The notes beneath the pieces are model-generated. The model searched no databases. It worked only from the letters and a program-made list of their open reading frames with translations, and was not told where the DNA came from. Positions 11,001 to 21,297 of a DNA stretch of 64,000 nucleotides are shown piece after piece (position 1 is the first letter of the stretch; every line of letters starts with the position of its first letter). The position numbers and the translations under genes were made by a program. Source of the stretch: Azolla pinnata (Eukaryota > Streptophyta > Polypodiopsida > Salviniales > Salviniaceae); contig JBBBWG010015557.1 in the NCBI GenBank assembly GCA_037176905.1, positions 13,242 to 77,241 of the forward strand, in the 5' to 3' direction.

Positions 11001-12156
11001 AATAGAAGGGAATCATGTTGAAGGACAGGAGTTACATGATAAGTCAACTGGAGCACGTCAGAATGAAGCGACCAATGAGAGAAATCTGGAAATAGAAGGA
11101 AATGATGATGAGGGACTGGATTTTCATGATAAGTTAGCTGGAGCACGTCAGAATGAAGCGACCAATGAGAGAAATCTGGAAATAGAAGGAAATGATGATG
11201 AGGGACTGGATTTACATGATAAGTTAGCTGGAGCACGTCAGAAGGAAGCAACCAATAGTGTGCATGATTTTGCAAAAAGTAATGAGAAAACTCTCGAAAT
11301 AGAACGAAATGATGATGAGGGGAAGGATTTAGATGATAACTCAGCTGGAGTACATCAGACGGATGCAACCAATAGTATGCATGATTTTGCAAAAAAGTAC
11401 GAGAAAAATCTGCAAATAAAAGAAAATGATGATAAGGGACAGGATTTACATGATAAGTCAGCTGGAGCACATCAGACTGAAACTACCAATAATATGCATG
11501 AGATCTCAAAAAATAAGGAGAAAAACCTGGCAATACAAGGAAAGGATGATAAGGGACAGGATTTACATGATAAGTCAGCTGGAGCACATCAGAATGAAGC
11601 AATCGATAGTACTCATGATATTGAAAAAAGAAATGAGAAAAATCTGGAAATAGAAAGAAATGATGATAAGGGATGGGATCTACAAGATAAGCCAGCTGGA
11701 ACACATCAGAATGAAGCAACTGATAATGTGCATGATTTCAAAAATGGACTTAGCAATGAAAGGATAGTTTCATCATGCAATGGTTTGAACAGTACGATTA
11801 AGGAACATACAAAGATTCATCTTCCAGACGGGGAATGTGAAAAGAATCATGCTCAAATCAATGATAATCAAGAGGAAATTTTGGGAAATTTCGAAAGGAC
11901 AATACACTTGAATGAAATTGAACTAGGTGATGATTCCTTGAATAATACTCGGCCAAATGGCATAGTTGTGAAAACATGGATCAAAGATAATGATCTGCCA
12001 GGGAATGAAAACAGAATGAATGAGAAGGAACAACCTGGTCGTGATCCAATCAATGCTTTGAATCACAGTGATGAAATTATCAATGTGACTACTGACAAAA
12101 GTCACACCTTTTTGGAGAATACCAAGAATTCCAATGCTCATAGCAGCTTACAGTAA
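8005..12156 (+). CDS. TPR and PB1 domain protein, CLMP1/PHOX-like
   Basis: Two exons, 8005..8773 and 9086..12156, joined G|AT in phase 1 (donor GTAAGT, acceptor ccccag). The product is 1279 residues. Residues about 120 to 235 form three TPR motifs of the Hsp90/Hsp70-clamp kind (LKEEGNRRFQRKDYAGAMEQ, ILHSNRAACLMQM, RALLRRARAYETLGKYSLA). Residues about 357 to 437 form a PB1 domain (KLIYDHDIRL, AVLIKYKDIEGDLVTITS). Residues about 520 to 770 match the plant-specific part of this family (LCSEALEEVATTEEA, YLNWGNVYMC, LSTWDSSSMLALF). Arabidopsis relatives include CLMP1, which affects chloroplast positioning, and PHOX proteins; which one this corresponds to is not resolved. The C-terminal third is unusual: an acidic, hydrophilic tandem repeat at 10940..11750. 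The start is the first ATG after the GA run and has a good context (GCCATGGCA). Confidence 0.93.
10944..11752 (+). repeat. Coding tandem repeat, acidic 30/39-residue units
   Basis: Seven full units and an eighth partial one lie inside the second exon of the TPR-PB1 gene. A unit reads like NEKNLEIEGNDDEG, then LHDKSAGAHQNEATN, then an optional block such as SMHDFAKS. Units with the block are 39 residues and units without it are 30; the two 30-residue units are adjacent and nearly identical in DNA, so they are the newest copies. Length changes are all multiples of three and the frame is kept throughout. Confidence 0.92.
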
Positions 12157-13718
12157 ATTTTGATTCGTTATGTTGTGATGGTGGTGGGATGAAAGGGTCT
12201 CACAACTGAGGATGATGAGTGAATAAGATATTAAAATGATTTGGACATCATATAGATCCCCCAATCAAGAAGGCCAAAAGAACTTGTAGATATCAAAAGA
12301 TAGTACCAAAAGTCAATCAAAAGATTTCATCTGCATATAAAGATGGCAAAACTGGCGTGGTTTTTAGGTCGTTTTCTTTTTTCTTTCATGGAGCAATGCC
12401 ATTGGTGAAGTGCATTAAAATCATTTTAGGATTTTACTTCTCTTTGAAACGTGGATGAGCTGATTTATCACACTCTTGTGGAGACGATTCGTCTTGGGAT
12501 CATTCAGTTCCAACTTCGGAAAGGTGATAGCTATTTGGATGACATGCCAGCCTTCGAATTAGAGGTAAAGAGTAGTTATCCTTTTTTGCCATATTATTTT
12601 TCTCCTTTGATTCTGTATAAAAAAAAATCATGCCCACCATACAGGGGTTGTGATCAAGAGCCTTTATAGATTTTATGACATCCCATTGTGGAACCACAGG
12701 ACAACAATTTTAAATGCTGTATTGTTTGCAACTTCTCTTTTGGGGTTGTTTGTCTTAATAAAAGATAGATCGTTTTGGAATCATTGAGTTTTCACGCCCT
12801 CGATTGTTGGCTCGGTCTGCTCAACTTCCATTTGTTGATTGTGATATTTGTGACTCACCTTTCTCCTTCTGCTTGAAAAATGTAATTTCTTATTCCAAAG
12901 ATTTTTTAAGGAATTACAACCCTGGGCCAAATTCATCAGTTAATCTCAGCATATGCATTTAGTGGAAACGTCAAACCGCAGTTGGAATATTTCATCCCTA
13001 GTTTGATGAGAACAGCATGCATTTAGTTGAAACATCAAACCACACTTCGAATGTTTCAAAATTTCCACTGCAATCTAGATTGCATAACTTAACACAACGT
13101 TTTACAGTTAAATCCGATTATAACCTACCAGCCATCAGTAGATGAATGGTCGTAGGACTAACGAGCACTACAAAGGGACAATGTTTGGATCCAGTATCTT
13201 TCTCTTAACTATATATGTATCATGTTCACCTTACAAATTAAAGCATCTCACCTTCTGTTAGTTTAGTTAGAGATGAAAGTCCGCTCTCTGGTGAGATTTT
13301 GAACTATTATTTACGTGGGAATCAAAGATTATACAACACATTAGGTGAATGTTATATTCTTTGCATCTTGGCTATCCATTCAAGCTGTATGACAATGGTT
13401 CCTTTCCATGCCTTTCCTGTGTCACTTTGCTGCCACAACAGCTAATTCTTTTCTACAATCACGGCAGTAGTTTGCCTCTTTTGTGCATTTTTCTTTGCAT
13501 TGATTCAAGCTTTCATATTCCCAATTTACTGAAGCAAACAGATTCTTGGTCTCAATCACATCTTCTTTGTTTCAACGCTTAGTTGTCCATCCCATGCACA
13601 ATCAGTGATACCGATTCCTGACAGATTGAAATGAACCGACCACATTCACACAACCCATCCTTACATGATGGATGCAGCAAATCGTCCCGCAGAATAATCT
13701 CCCCAAATTCACACAAAC
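12157..13718. other. Convergent intergenic spacer
   Basis: AT-rich spacer between two converging genes, presumably holding both 3' untranslated regions. Apart from the duplicated DYW tail near its right end (13636..13702) I see no gene, tandem repeat or mobile element. Confidence 0.6.
13636..13702 (-). pseudogene. Duplicated fragment of the DYW-domain tail
   Basis: This stretch is a diverged copy of 13729..13793, the last codons of the adjacent DYW gene. Shared words on the plus strand include CACAACCCATCCTT, ATGATGGATGCAGCAA and AGAATAATCTC. Read on the minus strand it still shows GEIILRDDLLHPSCKDG and CECG, against REIILRDDCCIHHFKDG and CQCG in the gene. It lies about 90 bp downstream of its parent, past the stop codon, so it is probably untranslated. 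Confidence 0.85.
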
Positions 13719-15860
13719 TCAGAATATATCCCCACATTGACAAAACCCATCCTTGAAATGATGGATGCAGCAATCATCCCGAAGAATAATCTCTCGTTTT
13801 TCGATCTTAGACACAAGTTTCGTTACATTGTGGCAATCACTGCACATCCTCAAGTTTTTGGTCACACGGATCGTTTCACCCTGCGGTACATTTAAAAGCC
13901 CAAAGGCTACTGCAAACCTTTCCGCATGCTCACAAACGGCAGCTTCTTTTCCTTCTTCATGGATGTGTCCAAGGACTAGTTCTAGATTTGCAATATGCCC
14001 TCCCTCCTTGGTATGCATATTCATCAGTTGGAGCATTCCAGAAACTTCCAAGCTTTGATCGTTTCCACCAATAAACTCATACACACGTTTATTCACCTCT
14101 ATCAAAGCAACGCCAGGTCTATTCAATGCCCCGATATGTTTTCTAAGATTCTCAATTCGATATACATTATTTCGATACAAACTTGAGCTTGCATATATGT
14201 CAACCATAAGCAAATACCAAGCCGAATCTAACGGATTGAGAATGACAAGTTGATGGAAGCATCTTAACCCTAGTTCAGCTTCCCCATAAGCTCGGCACGC
14301 ACTGAGCAAAGCAGTCCATCCTGCTTCCAAAAATGGGCATAATGTTTCAACGAACCTTTCTGCTTCATATAAAAGCCCAACTCTGGCAAGCATGTCTACC
14401 ATGCAAGTATAATGTTCGATTGTCGGCAAGATATTATACATTCCCATCCTTCGGAAGTACTCATAACCTTGGCTGATCAAACTTCTGCCACAGCATGCCT
14501 TTAATAGACTGGAAAAAGTTATAGCATTTGGCTTAACTTTGTGCTCAAGCATCTCTTCAAAGCATTGTATTGCTGAATTACCTTCATGATTCATGCCAAA
14601 TCCTCTAACCATAGAGCTCCATGTGACCACATCACGATTCTGCAAACTCACAAAAACTTTCTGTGCGTCAAAAATTGCACCACAGGTTGCATACATGTTT
14701 ATCAGGCTATTACTAACATTTATACTTGCTCCATATCCTAGTTTGGAAATTTTCATGTGCAATGCTTGGCCCTTTCTTAAAGATCCTACGGAGCCACAAG
14801 CTTTTACTACAGAAGCAAATGTTACATCATTCGGTGAAATACCTTTTTCCTGCATGTGTTCAAATAACTCAAGAGCTTCTTGTGGTGGACCATATTCTGA
14901 ATATCCCGCAAGCAATACAGTCCATGACACGACATCTTGAGCTGGAAGCTGTGAGAATATTCTGTGTGCCTCGCACATCGACCCAAACTTAGCATACATT
15001 CCAACCAAGCCATTTCCGACATGCAGATCTTTATCAAATCCTTTGGCGAGGATTTCTGCGTGTATAGTTCTTCCCATTTCCACAGTACCTAAATTACCGC
15101 ATGCTTTCAAGACGCATGCAAATGTGGCATCAGTAACCAGTTCATTCTGTAAAGTAATACTTTTAAAAGTTTTTAGAGCCTCCTCATAAGGTCCATGTTC
15201 AGCATATCCTGCGATAAGTGCATTCCAGGATACAATATCCCGGTCCTTCAAGCGATCAAAAACCTCTTGTGCTTCTAGAAGCAACCCACAATTCGAATAC
15301 ATGCTCACCAAAGTGTTTCCAACGAGTGTGTGTGCGTCACACCCTGTTTGCACTACTTGGGTGTGCAATTCTCGCCCCTTGCTCACATCATTGTGCATCG
15401 AACATCCTTTCAATAGAGAAACGTACGTATGGGTAGTAGGAGTAATACAAACTTCGCACATTCTCTGGTATAAGGTGGAAGCATGAAGCCATTGCCCACA
15501 ATCAGTGAACCCTGAAATTAGAGAAGTCCATGAATGCTCATTCTGGTAAGGCAACCTAAGAAAGAGGTGGCGAGCTTCGTCCACACTGATGCATTCGACC
15601 ATGGTAGGAATGACGTGGTTTCCAAGGGTTATGTGATCTTCGAGTCCATAGCTGCACAGGTAGTCATGTGCACGTGTGGCACGATCACGGTCTTTCCTTT
15701 GTCGGCATATCTTCAACTCAAAAATAAGCTCGTCGATCGATGGGAGCTCTACCGAACTCGAAGTCGAGGTTGAGGTTGAAGTTGAGGCAGTAGTTGAAGG
15801 TGAAGCGACGCCATGCACTGGACAATGTGTTTCCCTGATATGTTCAGGCGAGATGGCCAC
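13719..15860 (-). CDS. DYW-type pentatricopeptide repeat protein (RNA editing factor)
   Basis: Intronless, 713 residues. A Ser/Thr-rich N-terminus (residues about 20 to 40) is followed by PLS-type PPR repeats (for example ELHTQVVQTGCDAHTLVGNT, DIVSWNALIAGYAEHG, VTFASVVKACGSVGSLRKG), an E/E+ region (EAGWTALLSACRAYGEAELG) and a DYW cytidine deaminase domain. The zinc-site signature is intact: HAE in CEHAERFAVAFGLL, the IRVTKNLRMCSDCHN block, then HHFKDG and CQC. This class performs C-to-U editing of plastid or mitochondrial transcripts. The usual final tripeptide Asp-Tyr-Trp is here Asp-Ile-Phe. The gene is AT-rich with codon use unlike the first PPR gene. It is divergent from the SPATA17-like gene and convergent with the TPR-PB1 gene. 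Which transcript it edits cannot be told. Confidence 0.93.
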   Translation of the reverse strand: MAISPEHIRETHCPVHGVASPSTTASTSTSTSTSSSVELPSIDELIFELKICRQRKDRDRATRAHDYLCSYGLEDHITLGNHVIPTMVECISVDEARHLFLRLPYQNEHSWTSLISGFTDCGQWLHASTLYQRMCEVCITPTTHTYVSLLKGCSMHNDVSKGRELHTQVVQTGCDAHTLVGNTLVSMYSNCGLLLEAQEVFDRLKDRDIVSWNALIAGYAEHGPYEEALKTFKSITLQNELVTDATFACVLKACGNLGTVEMGRTIHAEILAKGFDKDLHVGNGLVGMYAKFGSMCEAHRIFSQLPAQDVVSWTVLLAGYSEYGPPQEALELFEHMQEKGISPNDVTFASVVKACGSVGSLRKGQALHMKISKLGYGASINVSNSLINMYATCGAIFDAQKVFVSLQNRDVVTWSSMVRGFGMNHEGNSAIQCFEEMLEHKVKPNAITFSSLLKACCGRSLISQGYEYFRRMGMYNILPTIEHYTCMVDMLARVGLLYEAERFVETLCPFLEAGWTALLSACRAYGEAELGLRCFHQLVILNPLDSAWYLLMVDIYASSSLYRNNVYRIENLRKHIGALNRPGVALIEVNKRVYEFIGGNDQSLEVSGMLQLMNMHTKEGGHIANLELVLGHIHEEGKEAAVCEHAERFAVAFGLLNVPQGETIRVTKNLRMCSDCHNVTKLVSKIEKREIILRDDCCIHHFKDGFCQCGDIF

Positions 15861-16165
15861 TCCGTCTACACCGAAACCTGAAGCAAAGCAGTTTTCTTTG
15901 GCTACATAGATCCGAGATGATGAGCATGATCACAAGAACGGTGAGGCAAGTATGCTACGATGCTTTCGTGAGATATTTGGCCTCATGGGAATGTGAATCG
16001 TATGCAATGATCACGAGTCTGCTTTTTGCAGCTTCAACACCCATAACCCAATTCTCTTTCCGAAATCTGAATCTTCGCAGTGTGTGTATATGCATATGGA
16101 TGTACATGGATGCATACAAACTGTATCTCCTCGGCAAAGAGAACCCTATCTAAAACAGGGGAGGG

Positions 16166-16168
16166 AGG

Positions 16169-16220
<52 letters not shown>
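16166..16220. repeat. (GA)n microsatellite
   Basis: About 27 uninterrupted GA dinucleotides after a GGGA tract. GA runs upstream of plant genes can bind BPC-type GAGA factors; here it is about 300 bp upstream of the DYW gene start. A promoter role is inference. Confidence 0.95.
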
Positions 16221-16222
<2 letters not shown>

Positions 16223-16444
16223 ATTACCTTGCTGGCTATGGCGAAGAAGAGGAGAACGAGTTGTGGCAGGAAGGAAGGAGACCTTGGGTGGATAGGCTCC
16301 TCTGTTGGTGCAGAGAACGGCGTCGTGGTATGGAAGGAGGGGCCAGCTCTGTTGCGAGGTCTCCATGGAAGCTCACTCTCTGTGTCCAAGCTTCTCTCTT
16401 TCTTCCCTGCACCAATTTTCTTTATTCCCCAAATGCCCCTGCGT

Positions 16445-17180
16445 AGAACATCATCCACCATCGCCATCATCACATCATCCGCCACCATCGCCACCATCGC
16501 CACCATCACCACCATCACCACCATCACAATCGTCACCATCACCACCATCACCACCATCACCATCACCACCATCACCACCATCACCACCATCACCACCATC
16601 ACCATCACCACCATCACCACCATCATTATCATCATTATCATCACCATCATCATCACCACCACCATCAGCACTGGCATCACCATCACCACCATCACCATCA
16701 TCACCACCACCACCATCAACACCAACATCACCATCATCACCACCACCACCATCACCATCACCACCATCACCATCATCACCACCACCACCATCAGCACCAT
16801 CATCACCATCATCATCACCACCATCATCACCATGATCATCACCATTGTCATCGCCACCAACATCGCCATCATCATCACCACCGGCACCATCATCATCAAC
16901 CGCAGTAGCAACAACATCATCATCAACATCAATAGTAGCATCATCATCATTGTCGTCGGCACCGTCACCGGCACCATCAACAACAACACTACCAATTTAT
17001 CATCATCATCATTAGCAGCTGCGTCATCGACATCAACATCAGCATCATCATCAATCACCACCATCAACGTCATCGGCATCAGCACCATCACCATCATCAT
17101 TGTCTTCGCCGTCAACAACAACAACATGGGCATTGTCATTAGCATCGTCTTCAGCATCATCCTCGTCCTCGTCCTCATCT
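16445..17180. repeat. Long imperfect CAT/CAC triplet repeat
   Basis: About 730 bp built almost wholly from CAC, CAT, ATC, ACC and related triplets. The first 400 bp are nearly pure CATCAC/CACCAT; the right half is more decayed (CATCAACATCAGC, GTCATCGGCATC). The triplet period is kept throughout without stop codons in some frames, which creates false long open frames on both strands. Confidence 0.95.
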
Positions 17181-17813
17181 CTTCGCGAACAGATGAAATT
17201 GACGTGTTTTTCGGCAAATGCTTACACTCTTCTTCTTTATTTAACTACGTTCCGTGACCAAGTTGTTATGTATGGTTATGACGATCGGTAAAAAGCCCAC
17301 GAACGTCATCTTGCAGAATGTCCATAGAAGCTTGCGAACAGATCAACATTCACTGGGTCAGTCAGTGCATTCATTCATCGAAGGGATACTGGAAACGAAG
17401 AGAATCGGAGCTTCGATCAGATCATGAGCTGCCTGCTGATGGAAAATGCTGCATCTTTCTGGGATTTGGACAAAACTTGGATTTCCAATTTTTGTAAAAC
17501 GAAATGGAATGAAATTGGAATGGAGTGAAAACTAATGAAAAATGAAGTGAAAATGAAAATGAAAATGAAATGAAATGAAATGAAAATGAAGCGAGGAGGC
17601 GGCACAGAAAGACGCCGGGCGACTGAAGCGAAGAAGGACGGCGAATTTGTTCCAGATGAAGGAATCAGACGAGGGCGTCCGTCGTCATCGTGAATCCCAC
17701 CAGGAACCGATGTTCAATGGGCAACTTCTCGAAAGAAGCGAAAGATCAAACACCTGGAAAACAGAACAGACGTCTTCTTTTCTACCTGTCTGCTTTGGGT
17801 TGAAGACAACACG

Positions 17814-20431
17814 ATGTTGAGAGCCAAGGAGAAAATCGAAGATTTGATACACACGTTCGTTAAGCTCTCCGAGTAAGTAAAGATTTGTGGCCGTCTTGTT
17901 GTTTCTTGACGAATTCGTATACCATCTTCATTTTCCCAGTTACTGCTGGTTTAAATTTCTGATGGTTAGAAAAACTTGCAGAGATGCAGAATTGCATCGG
18001 CTAGAGGAACACCGAGCTTCCATCACTATTCAAGTAAATTTCTGGTTCATCACTAATCTTTAGCTTAATTTTGGGAATTTTTACATGGATTCGTATGCCA
18101 GATACCCCTTCCAACTACTGCGTTTTATCTATTTTGCTGTATTTATATATACTTCAAATGGTCTCCAACTATACAAAACTAACCGATTAAAAAAGATTAA
18201 GATTGTGCCATCTCATGCGTTTTCATGCCTCAAGCCGAGCAACTGATGTGGTTATCATGATGAGATGTAATATCAAGGTCTACCAATGTCAGTTTTTCCA
18301 AATCATGTCAATCTTAGCTAGGAGAAATTTGAATCAGTTTTTCGAAATTATATCAATCTTAGCTAGGAGAAATGTCAATCAGTTTTTCCAAATTATATCA
18401 ATCTTAGCTAGGAGAAATGTGAATCAGTTTTTCCAAATTATATCAATCTTAGCTAGGAGAAACGTGAATTGATTCTCCCAAATTATATCAATGCGAGAGA
18501 GGAGAAATGTGATTAATCAGTTTCTCCAAATTATATCAGTCTTAGCTAGGAGAAAGACAAACCTATTTTCCCAAATTTTATCGATGCGAACTAGGAGAAA
18601 TGTGAATCAGTTTCTACAAATTATATCAAATCCTACCTAGGATAAATGTGAATCCGTTTTTCCAGATTCTATCATTATCTAAATTTTGAGTGGATGACAG
18701 TAGTTCCATTAATCTGGCCAGCATGATCAATCCATTAAAAGGGGACTAAGCATGTAGCTAAAGTTCGTTTACTTTTTTTCTTCCTAATTCTTGTATACTG
18801 GGATGATGCAAAGAGGGCCTGGCGGAGGAAATTGGTTGGGTTTATGTTGAGGAGATGGAACCGAGCGGCAACCGATGTGCAAAGGCTGTACAGAGGGCAC
18901 CTGGGGAGGGTGAGATTCAAGATCAAGCAAGTAGAGGTGGGGAAGGAAATCCGGCTCGCGTTCTTCAACGCCAAAGCGACATTAATCCAACGTGTGTACC
19001 GAGGTTTCTACAGCAGGAAGTATGTGCATAGCTTTTACGACAGGAAGCACTTCATCTCGCAGTCTCTAGGTGTCGGTGACATGATCAAGAAAGATGTCCA
19101 TTGCTACAATCTCGAGCTAAGGCATCGAGAACAAGACCATGTCGTTAATTGCGTCAGGGAGCACATTCGCAATTATTGGATCACCAGCCATCATCTGGTA
19201 ATGTTGTCTGTCTTAATTGTTTTTCCAACAACCCGTCGGTGTTGCGTATTTGTGTGTGCTTTTATCACTAAAATGGGGGGATGTGTGAATAGAAAAATTT
19301 ATTGCCTTGTGGGTATGCTATCACATGTATATCCAAAAGAACACATGTTGATGCTATTATGCATAGACTTGTTTTAATACCTTAGCATTCTTAGAGCCCC
19401 TCCCTTTCTAGCAATGCATCTAAAGGTATCATTACCTAGTATGTACGTCACTCTCGAGATGTTCATGGCTCAGTATCAGAGCTTTTCTCAAGCCAACTAA
19501 TATTGCATCTAAGAGTGCGGCCGGGAAAAAAAAGAAGAAAAGAAAATCGTTAGCAACACAAGTCATCTATGTTCTGACCCTAGAGTTGCATGGTCGATCG
19601 TTTGAAATTGGGCTGTGTATGGTGGTGTGGATGTGGTTGCGTCAAAAGCATCGGTGTTGCCTCCTGGTTGAATGATCTAGAGTTGTTAACGAAAATGTGT
19701 TGCGGCTAATACGAGCCGGTTCTATTAGTATAATACATCGAAATTACTGATCGTCTTCGATATAAAAGAAGAAGGAGATTTGATTTTGTTGTTGGAAGCT
19801 ACCATGGGAGATTCGGGGCTGACAGAAGGCCGGGGATCGGATTTTGCAGCTGAGCACGGAGTCGAGGAACGGGGTCTTCTACTCGCCGTACGTGGCGGTG
19901 CTGAAAGGCGGGGTGAACGACATCGACGACAGGATCGCGGGAGCGGCGAAGGAAGAGAAGGAGGGAGAGAGGAGGGCGATGAGGGACGGGGAGCGCAGGA
20001 AGGAGCGGCGGGGATCATCAGCGGAAGCAGGAGCGCGAGGCTACTGGGCATCGGAATCGAGCGAATTCATATGCAGTCAGGGGCCGTATGGGCCGACTCC
20101 GTACGAGAAGCGGAGGCAAGAGGAGAGGATGGCGAGGTTGCTGGATGTGGGCAAGCAAGCATGGAGAAATCGGCATCATCAGTGGCCCCAAGATCAGGAT
20201 GTAGCAAATTCCTCGGCCTCAGCCTCAGCCTCAGCCTCAGCCTCAGCCTCAGCCTCGGCATCTGATGCTTCCCGATCTGACACTGTATGGCATGACATTG
20301 CCAAGATCCGATCTCGGGAGCAGCGCGAGGCCCGCTTGCTGCACCGCGGCGTCAGCCCTCACCCCTTCTTCATCTCGGCCCCCAGGACTCGCCGCTTCTC
20401 CTGCGGCCCCGTTCCTCCCCTCGCATCTTGA
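17814..20431 (+). CDS. SPATA17-like IQ-motif protein (axoneme/sperm-associated)
   Basis: Four exons, 17814..17872, 17982..18033, 18814..19197 and 19850..20431, joined in phases 2, 0 and 0. The product is 358 residues, against about 361 for human SPATA17 as I recall it. Three IQ motifs are visible: ITIQRAWRRKL (from residue 34, spanning the exon 2/3 join), ATDVQRLYRGHLGRVRF and ATLIQRVYRGFYSRKYV, so calmodulin binding is likely. Further landmarks in family order are HHL+LSTESRNGVFYSPY across the exon 3/4 join (compare HYLLSTKQIPGIYNSPF in the animal protein, from memory) and SQGPYGPTPYEKRRQEER. SPATA17 belongs to the ciliary central-apparatus/axoneme gene set, so in a plant it should serve the flagella of sperm. 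A Ser-Ala hexamer repeat (20216..20262) sits near the C-terminus. The acceptor of exon 3 (aaag) is weak but phase and motif continuity support it. Confidence 0.85.
18288..18672. repeat. 45-bp minisatellite in intron 2 of the SPATA17-like gene
   Basis: Eight full copies and a partial ninth of a 45-bp unit (CAGTTTTTCCAAATTATATC then AATCTTAGCTAGGAGAAATG then TGAAT). The first four copies are almost identical and later ones have drifted, so the array grew from its left end most recently. Confidence 0.93.
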
Positions 20432-20454
20432 TGCGCCTCCGGTGGCCCCCGTCT

Positions 20455-20566
20455 GCAGATGCAGAAGAGAACATCCCCCGACAAAGCCAAAAGCTGCTTG
20501 CGCAGATGCAGAAGAGAACATCCCCCGACAAAGCCAAAAGCTGCTTGCGCAGATGCAGAAGAGACA
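20455..20566. repeat. 47-bp tandem duplication
   Basis: Two exact copies of a 47-bp unit beginning GATGCAGAAGAGAACATCCC and ending GCTGCTTGCGCA, plus the first bases of a third. It starts about 25 bp after the stop codon of the SPATA17-like gene. Exact identity implies a recent event. Confidence 0.92.
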
Positions 20567-21297
20567 TCCTTGCTCCTCCCCTCTTCTCGTATTGTTCCTC
20601 TGTGCCAACTGCAAATCGCGGCGATCTGTTCTTCGTCGTGCTAGGGACCTTTTGCTTTGCTGGTGGATTGAATTGAAGCTCTCCTTGCAAGGTGGAACAT
20701 GTCATCCCTAGCACAGAAAAGTGGGAGAAGCGCCGAAGCTGCTCCTCTTGGACTCGATTTCAAATGAAACCCATCAAGGGGAATGTTTTCCACGGGGAGA
20801 TGCATGATACGAAGATGCATTTCGAACCGGCGATTCAAAAACGCTGCTTTACGTTGTGTCGATATTGCTGTTGGTACAAAATGCTTGCGAGAGAATCTTG
20901 TCACATAGAATGCTTGTCGTAAAAGTAATCTGCCTAGTGCAACAATAACAATACCACTCATGCCGCATTGAGGCAGATCAGATGATCAAGACAACATCTA
21001 GTGGGTGTTAAGCATGATCTTCCCCATGCACAGCTCATTGCAAACTGTCATCCCCTTACCGTGTAATGTTACGCCCTACAGCTTCAAGATTGTGCATCAT
21101 CAAGCATCTCATTTGTCGATTGTTGTCGTGGCTTGACACATGTGAAGATTATCAATTTTGTAGTCGAAACCAGGCTCATTATAGACATCGTTAGCATCAT
21201 CATGGTGGGCATAGTGGAGGACAGATTTTTATTCGAGCACAACTCATAGCAAAATGGATCATCATCATCATCATCATCGCCATGGAGCAATCCCACT

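Larger units (their letters stand above)
15861..17813. other. Divergent spacer dominated by simple repeats
   Basis: Lies between the starts of the DYW gene (-) and the SPATA17-like gene (+), so it should hold both promoters. It carries a pure GA run (16166..16220), a long CAT/CAC triplet tract (16445..17180) and an AAATG-type run (about 17505..17590). The open frames through it are low-complexity Thr/Ile, Met/Val or Ser/Pro translations of the repeats, not genes. Confidence 0.7.

Noticed and set aside
10850-11470. 206-codon minus-strand frame
   Set aside because: It is antisense to the coding tandem repeat of the TPR-PB1 gene and owes its length to the repeat.
16150-17257. Open frames of over 300 codons on both strands
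   Set aside because: They are translations of the CAT/CAC triplet tract (Thr/Ile, Met/Val or Ser/Pro runs) without any domain; simultaneous openness on both strands follows from the repeat.
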